The translations under genes and the position numbers were made by a program. This document shows positions 41,872 through 45,789 of a stretch of 45,789 bases of DNA, one piece after another. How positions within the stretch are numbered: position 1 is the first letter of the stretch; the number at the start of each line of letters is the position of its first letter. The notes beneath the pieces were generated by a model. That model was given only the letters and a program-made list of their open reading frames with translations, did no database searches and had not been told where the DNA came from. Source of the DNA: Nocardiopsis sp. NRRL B-16309 (GTDB lineage Bacteria; Actinomycetota; Actinomycetes; Streptosporangiales; Streptosporangiaceae); contig NZ_LGEC01000098.1 in the NCBI RefSeq assembly GCF_001279585.1, forward strand, positions 1-45,789, read 5' to 3'.

Positions 41872-42885
41872 ATGCCCGTCACCAGCCGCGAATGGCAGCT
41901 GGCCGCCCGCCCCACCGGCGAGCCCCGCGACAGCGACGTCGCGTTCACCGAGGCCACGGTGCCCGATCCGGCTCCGGGGCAGGTCCTGGTCCGCAACGAC
42001 TGGCTGTCGGTCGACCCGTACATGCGCGGGCGGATGAACGAAGGGGAGTCCTACATCCCGCCGTTCGAGCTCGGCGAGACGATGACCGGCAGCGCCGTGG
42101 GGACCGTCGTCGCCTCCGGGTCCGACGGCGTGCCCGTCGGCACGACGGTCAACCACTTCCAGGGCTGGCGCGAGTACGCCCTGCTGGACGCCGAGGGCCT
42201 CCAGACCGTGGACACGGACCTGGCCCCCGCCCAGGCCTACCTGGGTGTCCTGGGCACCACGGGTCTGACCGCCTACGCCACGCTGGTGGAGGTCTCCCCG
42301 GTGAGGGAGGGCGACGTCGTGTTCGTGTCCGGCGCGGCCGGAGCGGTCGGCTCGGTGGCCGGGCAGATCGCCCGCCACCTGGGCGCGGCCAAGGTCATCG
42401 GCTCGGCCGGCGGCCCGGAGAAGGCGCGGCGGCTCGTCGAGGACTTCGGCTTCGACACCGCGATCGACTACCGCGAGGGCGACCTGCCCGGACAGCTCGC
42501 CGAGGCCGCGCCCGAGGGCATCGACGTCTACCTCGACAACGTCGGCGGCGACCACCTGGAGGCGGCGCTGGGCGCGATGAACCTGCGCGGGCGCGTGGGC
42601 CTGGTCGGGGCGATCTCGGTCTACAACGCCACCGAGGCGCCGGCCGGGCCGCGCACACTGCCGCTGGCCATCGGCAGGCGCATCACCCTGCGCGGCATGA
42701 ACGTGGCCGACCACTTCCACCTGGTGCCGGAGTTCGTCGGCCGCGCGGCGACCTGGCTGGCGGACGGATCCCTGCGCACGGAGGAGACCGTCGTCGACGG
42801 CATCGAGAACGCCTTCGATGCCTTCACCTCGATGATGCGCGGCGCCAACACCGGCAAGATGCTGGTCCGCCTCACGCACGAGTGA
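41872..42885 (+). CDS. NADP-dependent medium-chain reductase (leukotriene B4/curcumin reductase type)
   Basis: This 337-aa zinc-independent MDR protein has the nucleotide loop SGAAGAVGS (153-161), the early motif WLSVDPYMRGRM (44-54) and DVYLDNVGGDHLEAAL typical of PTGR/CurA-like reductases. These reduce the C=C bond of alpha,beta-unsaturated ketones or aldehydes with NADPH. It follows TetR and DJ-1/PfpI genes, which fits an electrophile-detoxification set. Its 3' end overlaps the convergent LysR gene by 14 bases. Confidence 0.93.
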   Translation: MPVTSREWQLAARPTGEPRDSDVAFTEATVPDPAPGQVLVRNDWLSVDPYMRGRMNEGESYIPPFELGETMTGSAVGTVVASGSDGVPVGTTVNHFQGWREYALLDAEGLQTVDTDLAPAQAYLGVLGTTGLTAYATLVEVSPVREGDVVFVSGAAGAVGSVAGQIARHLGAAKVIGSAGGPEKARRLVEDFGFDTAIDYREGDLPGQLAEAAPEGIDVYLDNVGGDHLEAALGAMNLRGRVGLVGAISVYNATEAPAGPRTLPLAIGRRITLRGMNVADHFHLVPEFVGRAATWLADGSLRTEETVVDGIENAFDAFTSMMRGANTGKMLVRLTHE

Positions 42886-43795
42886 GGACCCGGCCTCCCC
42901 CGGCGGCGCCCCGGCGCAGCCCGCGCTCCAGCGCGCCGGTGACGGCGTTCGCCGCCGGGGAGGCCCACCGCGCTCGGTGGCGTGCGAGCAGCACCGCGAC
43001 GTCGGGTGCCCCGGGCCCCTCCAGGACGGTCAGGCGGCCGTCGGCCAGGGCCTGGTCGACTCCGACCCTCGGCAGCAGGGCGACGCCGAGCCCGGCGGCC
43101 ACGCATGTCCGGGCCGCCTCGGCGCTGCCGAAACGGGTGGTCCGGGGCCGGGCCCCCGGCAGCGCGGCGAGGTCGCGCGCGAGGGCGTCGCTGTAGGAGC
43201 AGCCCTCCTCCAGCAGGAAGACGTCGGTCGCGGCCAGTTCGGTCGGCGTCACCGGGCGGCCGAGAGCGGCCAGCGGATGCCCGGGCGCGGCCACCAGCAC
43301 CAGCGGCAGCCGAGTCACGACCTCGACGACCACGTCCGCCGCGCCCGCCTCCTCCTCCAACAGCAGTGCCACGTCCACGCGCCCCGAACGCAGTCCCTCG
43401 ACGGCCTCGGCCGTGCCCGACGCGTGGATCCGGACGTCGATACCGGGTTCGGCGGCCCGCAGGTCGGCGACCACCCCCGGCAGCAGTGAGGAACACAGCG
43501 TCTCCCCGGCGGCGATGAGGACTCGGCCGCTGAGCGGCGAGTCCTCGTCGGCGGCCGCGCGCAGGCGGGCCTCGGCGTCGAGCACCTCCTCGGCCCGGGC
43601 CAGCAGCCGGTGCCCGTGCGAGGTCAGGCGGGCACCGCGCGGCAGTCGGTCGAAGAGCCGGGTGCCCAGTTCCTTCTCCAGGTCACGGATGTGCACGGTG
43701 ACCGTGGACTGGGCCAGGTGCAGTTCCTCCGCGGCGGCGGTGAAGTTCTCGGTGCGCGCCAGAGCGGTGAAGGTCCGGAGCAGACGGGTGTCCAT
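42872..43795 (-). CDS. LysR-family transcriptional regulator
   Basis: This 307-aa protein has an N-terminal HTH (LARTENFTAAAEELHLAQST, then VTVHIRDLEKELG) and a C-terminal effector domain of usual size. It is divergent from the PhzF-like gene across 143 bases and most likely controls it. Several candidate T-N11-A sites exist there but none is clearly better than chance. It ends inside the 3' end of the convergent reductase gene. Confidence 0.9.
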   Translation of the reverse strand: MDTRLLRTFTALARTENFTAAAEELHLAQSTVTVHIRDLEKELGTRLFDRLPRGARLTSHGHRLLARAEEVLDAEARLRAAADEDSPLSGRVLIAAGETLCSSLLPGVVADLRAAEPGIDVRIHASGTAEAVEGLRSGRVDVALLLEEEAGAADVVVEVVTRLPLVLVAAPGHPLAALGRPVTPTELAATDVFLLEEGCSYSDALARDLAALPGARPRTTRFGSAEAARTCVAAGLGVALLPRVGVDQALADGRLTVLEGPGAPDVAVLLARHRARWASPAANAVTGALERGLRRGAAGGGRVLTRA

Positions 43796-43938
43796 ACCCC
43801 GACCCTAGGACGCGTCCGGTGGGCCCGTCGCGAGAGGGGCCGGTCGCACACCCCCGGCACCACGGCATCGGGATATTCGATCGGCGCCATGACGAATCAT
43901 CGTTTCTGTTCATGGCCGTCCGGTGCCAGGGTGGACGC

Positions 43939-44799
43939 ATGGACACCAGCACGACGCAGATCCTGCGCTACACCGCCTTCACCACGGACCCCTCCGGCGG
44001 CAACCCCGCCGGTGTCGTCCTGGACGCCGCCGGACTCGACGACGACGCCATGCTCGCCATCGCCGCGGACGTGGGCTACTCCGAGACGGCCTTCGTCACG
44101 GCGCGCGACGAGCGGAGGCGGCGCTTCGCGGTGCGCTACTTCAGTCCGTTGGCGGAGGTGGCGTTCTGCGGACACGCGACCGTCGCCACGGCCGTCGCGC
44201 TGGCCGAACGCCTGGGTACGGGCCCGTTGGTGTTCGACACCCCGGCCGGGGAGGTCCCGGTGGACACCGAAGCCGACGCCGGCGAGGCGATGCGCGCCAC
44301 GCTGACCAGCGTCCCCACCAGCACGCGTCCGGCCGACGCGGTCGAACTGGACTCGACGCTGGCCGCGCTGGGATGGCACCGCGAGGACCTCGATCCCGCC
44401 CTGCCGCCCCGAGTCGCCTTCGGTGGCGTGCACCACCTCGTCCTGGCCGCCGCGACCCGTGACCGCCTGGCCGACCTGGACTACGACTTCGACGCGCTCG
44501 CCGCGGTCATGCGGCGGGCCGGTTGGGCGACCCTGCAACTGGTGTGGCGCGAGGGCCCCGACCTGTTCCACGCCCGCGACCCCTTCCCCGTGGGCGGCGT
44601 CGTGGAGGACCCGGCCACCGGCGCGGCGGCGGCCGCGTTCGGCGGCTACCTGCGCGACCTGGGCCTGACCCCCCAGCCGACCGTGGTCACGGTCCGCCAG
44701 GGCGAGGACATGGGTCGGCCCAGCGCTCTGACGGTGGCGGTCGACCCCGACGACGCCCGGGTACGGGTCTCCGGCCACGCGGTCCCGCTTCCAGGCTGA
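43939..44799 (+). CDS. PhzF-family isomerase
   Basis: This 286-aa protein has the two-lobed diaminopimelate-epimerase fold of the PhzF family. The catalytic Glu is E49 (GYSETAFV). FCGHATVATAVAL (about residues 74-86) and EDPATGAAAAAFGGYL (about 222-237) are the paired Gly-His/Gly-rich helices of the two lobes. Most members outside phenazine clusters have unknown substrates. No other phz genes are present. The ATG at 43939 is preceded by CAGGGTGG. Confidence 0.92.
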   Translation: MDTSTTQILRYTAFTTDPSGGNPAGVVLDAAGLDDDAMLAIAADVGYSETAFVTARDERRRRFAVRYFSPLAEVAFCGHATVATAVALAERLGTGPLVFDTPAGEVPVDTEADAGEAMRATLTSVPTSTRPADAVELDSTLAALGWHREDLDPALPPRVAFGGVHHLVLAAATRDRLADLDYDFDALAAVMRRAGWATLQLVWREGPDLFHARDPFPVGGVVEDPATGAAAAAFGGYLRDLGLTPQPTVVTVRQGEDMGRPSALTVAVDPDDARVRVSGHAVPLPG

Positions 44800-44858
44800 C
44801 CGCCCGCACTCTCCGTCCCCGCCATCCGCCGGTCGCGGCCCGCCTCTCCCGGCGGGTC

Positions 44859-45149
44859 TTGACGGCCGCCGACCGACCCCCGGTCATCTCCGGCACCGGG
44901 CCGGGCCGCGACGCCCGGGGGTTGGAGCGGCTCCTCGGCACCATCGTCGAGCTCGATCCGCGGCGCCGCGGACCCGACGCGGGCGCCGGCACTCCGGTCT
45001 GGCTGGCCACGTCCCCGGAGGTGGCGGGACGCGCCGGCGGCTTCTACGCCGACCGCACCGCCGTACCGACCCCCGGGCACACCGTGGACGCCGCGCGCCG
45101 CGAGCGGCTGTGGCAGGAGAGCGCACGGCTGGTGGCCATGGAGCCGTGA
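44859..45149 (+). pseudogene. SDR (retinol-dehydrogenase-like) C-terminal remnant
   Basis: The frame encodes PVWLATSPEVAGRAGGFYAD, then RTAVPTPGHTVDAARRERLW, matching the last about 60 residues of light-dependent/retinol dehydrogenase-type SDRs. The cofactor and YxxxK parts are absent. A TTG at 44859 could start a short peptide, but the family's usual 300 residues are missing. It is therefore a truncated gene abutting the PhzF gene. Confidence 0.55.
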
Positions 45150-45263
45150 GCGGCCTCCGACACGACGCACCCGGCCCGGACCGACCAGCCCGCGCGAACC
45201 CGCAGCGCATCATTCACCGCAGCACGGAACCGCGTCCGACCCGCCCCGCCTTCGCAGCCGGGG

Positions 45264-45470
45264 TCAGCCCGCCATCTCGGTGCGCTCCGTCCACTCGTAG
45301 ACGGGCACGTGCCCGTCGGACGTGTGCGCCTGTCTCGGCGTCGGAACGAAGTGCTCGTACCCGTTGTGGTACGGCAGCTTCAGTTCGTCCCCCGGACGGT
45401 CGACGGACACGATCCGCTCCTGGAGCTCCTCGGGTCCGCCTTCCAGCAGTGCCTTGCCTTCGGTACCCAT
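45264..45470 (-). CDS. DUF5988-like small protein
   Basis: This 68-aa protein, starting MGTEGKALLEGGPEELQERI, has the family-like pattern of an N-terminal LEGGP, a central KLPYHNGYEHFVPT and a final VYEWTERTEMA. Such small proteins are common in actinomycetes, often near specialised-metabolite genes. Their function is unknown. It is a stand-alone gene, with the start ATG at 45468-45470. Confidence 0.75.
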   Translation of the reverse strand: MGTEGKALLEGGPEELQERIVSVDRPGDELKLPYHNGYEHFVPTPRQAHTSDGHVPVYEWTERTEMAG

Positions 45471-45640
45471 ATCCGCAGGTTCTCACGACGGACCCGCGTT
45501 GGCCAGGGGGGATGACCGCCTGTGGACGACCGGCCACGGCCCCGCGCCGACGGGCGGAACGTCCCGCGCCCCGCCTCCCCGCCGCCCCGCCGGCGCGCGA
45601 ACGCGCGAACGGCCACCGCCAGCGCACGCCCACCGCGCCC

Positions 45641-45789
45641 TCACAGCAGGCGCAGCCACACCGCGGCGTCCTTGGGCAGACGGCCGTCCGCGACCGGGGC
45701 ACTGGACACCAGCACCTCGGCGCCCTCGGGCAGCGGGTGGGGCTCGTCCGCGAAGTTGACCACGCACCGGACGCCGCCGCCGCGCTCGA
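45641..45789 (-). CDS. GH13 alpha-glucosidase-type protein, C-terminal end (5' truncated by window edge)
   Basis: The minus-strand reading from the right edge encodes the same beta-rich GH13 tail as the left edge (VVNFADEPHPLPEGAEVL), ending WLRLL with TGA at 45641-45643. The first 33 codons are identical in DNA to the left copy. The last 15 differ at several codons, partly synonymously, which shows true divergence and not a sequencing copy. Catalytic parts lie outside the window. Confidence 0.6.
   Translation of the reverse strand, partial: ERGGGVRCVVNFADEPHPLPEGAEVLVSSAPVADGRLPKDAAVWLRLL
45691..45789. repeat. 99-bp terminal inverted repeat of the window, right copy
   Basis: Exact reverse complement of bases 1-99; see the left copy. 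Both copies lie within GH13-type coding tails. Confidence 0.85.

Overview
The window is high-GC actinomycete DNA (Streptomyces/Nocardiopsis-like; the genus cannot be fixed from this sequence). Supporting evidence is the strong third-position GC, GTG starts, an HspR-type MerR regulator, a DtxR-type iron box, AICE-type DUF2637 and integrase relics, and a DUF5988-like gene. The first and last 99 bases are exact reverse complements. Each lies in the 3' end of a GH13 alpha-glucosidase-type gene pointing inwards, so the window looks like a complete assembly contig bounded by a repeated gene.

Bases 1-14,500 are an accessory island with lower GC. It holds an IS701-type element (354-1860; 18-bp TIRs, CTAG target duplication, transposase frameshifted in an A5G5 tract), a decayed second transposase, and three DUF2637 membrane-protein copies (two broken, one intact). 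The cargo is a two-gene unit (4128-11460): a 2171-aa protein with an N-terminal Cap4/DUF4297-like nuclease motif, a STAND-type NTPase core and a very long C-terminal region, overlapping by 11 bp an unrecognised 275-aa gene. This is the best candidate for an undescribed antiphage (Avs-like) system. The right edge carries the 3' half of a tRNA-Val(GAC) gene (13771-13820), a UUCG-loop terminator and the C-terminal remnant of a tyrosine integrase, so the island sits at a tRNA attachment site with more than one integration event.

Bases 14,493-21,829 form a minus-strand catabolic cluster: FAH hydrolase, extradiol (VOC) dioxygenase, ACMSD-like amidohydrolase, FAD monooxygenase, cyclase/formamidase-like hydrolase and a second FAH hydrolase. 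A LysR regulator is divergent to it. The set fits hydroxylation, meta-cleavage and hydrolysis of an aromatic acid. The LysR/FAH divergent promoter occurs a second time, inverted and decayed, downstream of lysR. A P450-ferredoxin pair follows, then a debris field of TetR, MarR and IS3 relics.

Bases 24,869-27,880 hold an iron-box-controlled ferric-siderophore ABC importer. Bases 27,906-30,002 hold a lower-GC orphan protein with a degenerate P-loop and HEAT-like repeats, a second possible conflict gene. Next come a DrrAB-type exporter, an AI-2E family permease, a stand-alone cytochrome oxidase subunit I (ctaD), TetR, SDR and TetR genes around a palindromic operator, a divergent heat-shock locus (Hsp20; DnaJ/CbpA plus HspR), a DJ-1/PfpI protein, TetR, an MDR-type reductase, LysR, a PhzF isomerase, an SDR remnant and a DUF5988-like small protein. 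These right-hand genes read as chromosomal or stable accessory genes with uniform high GC.
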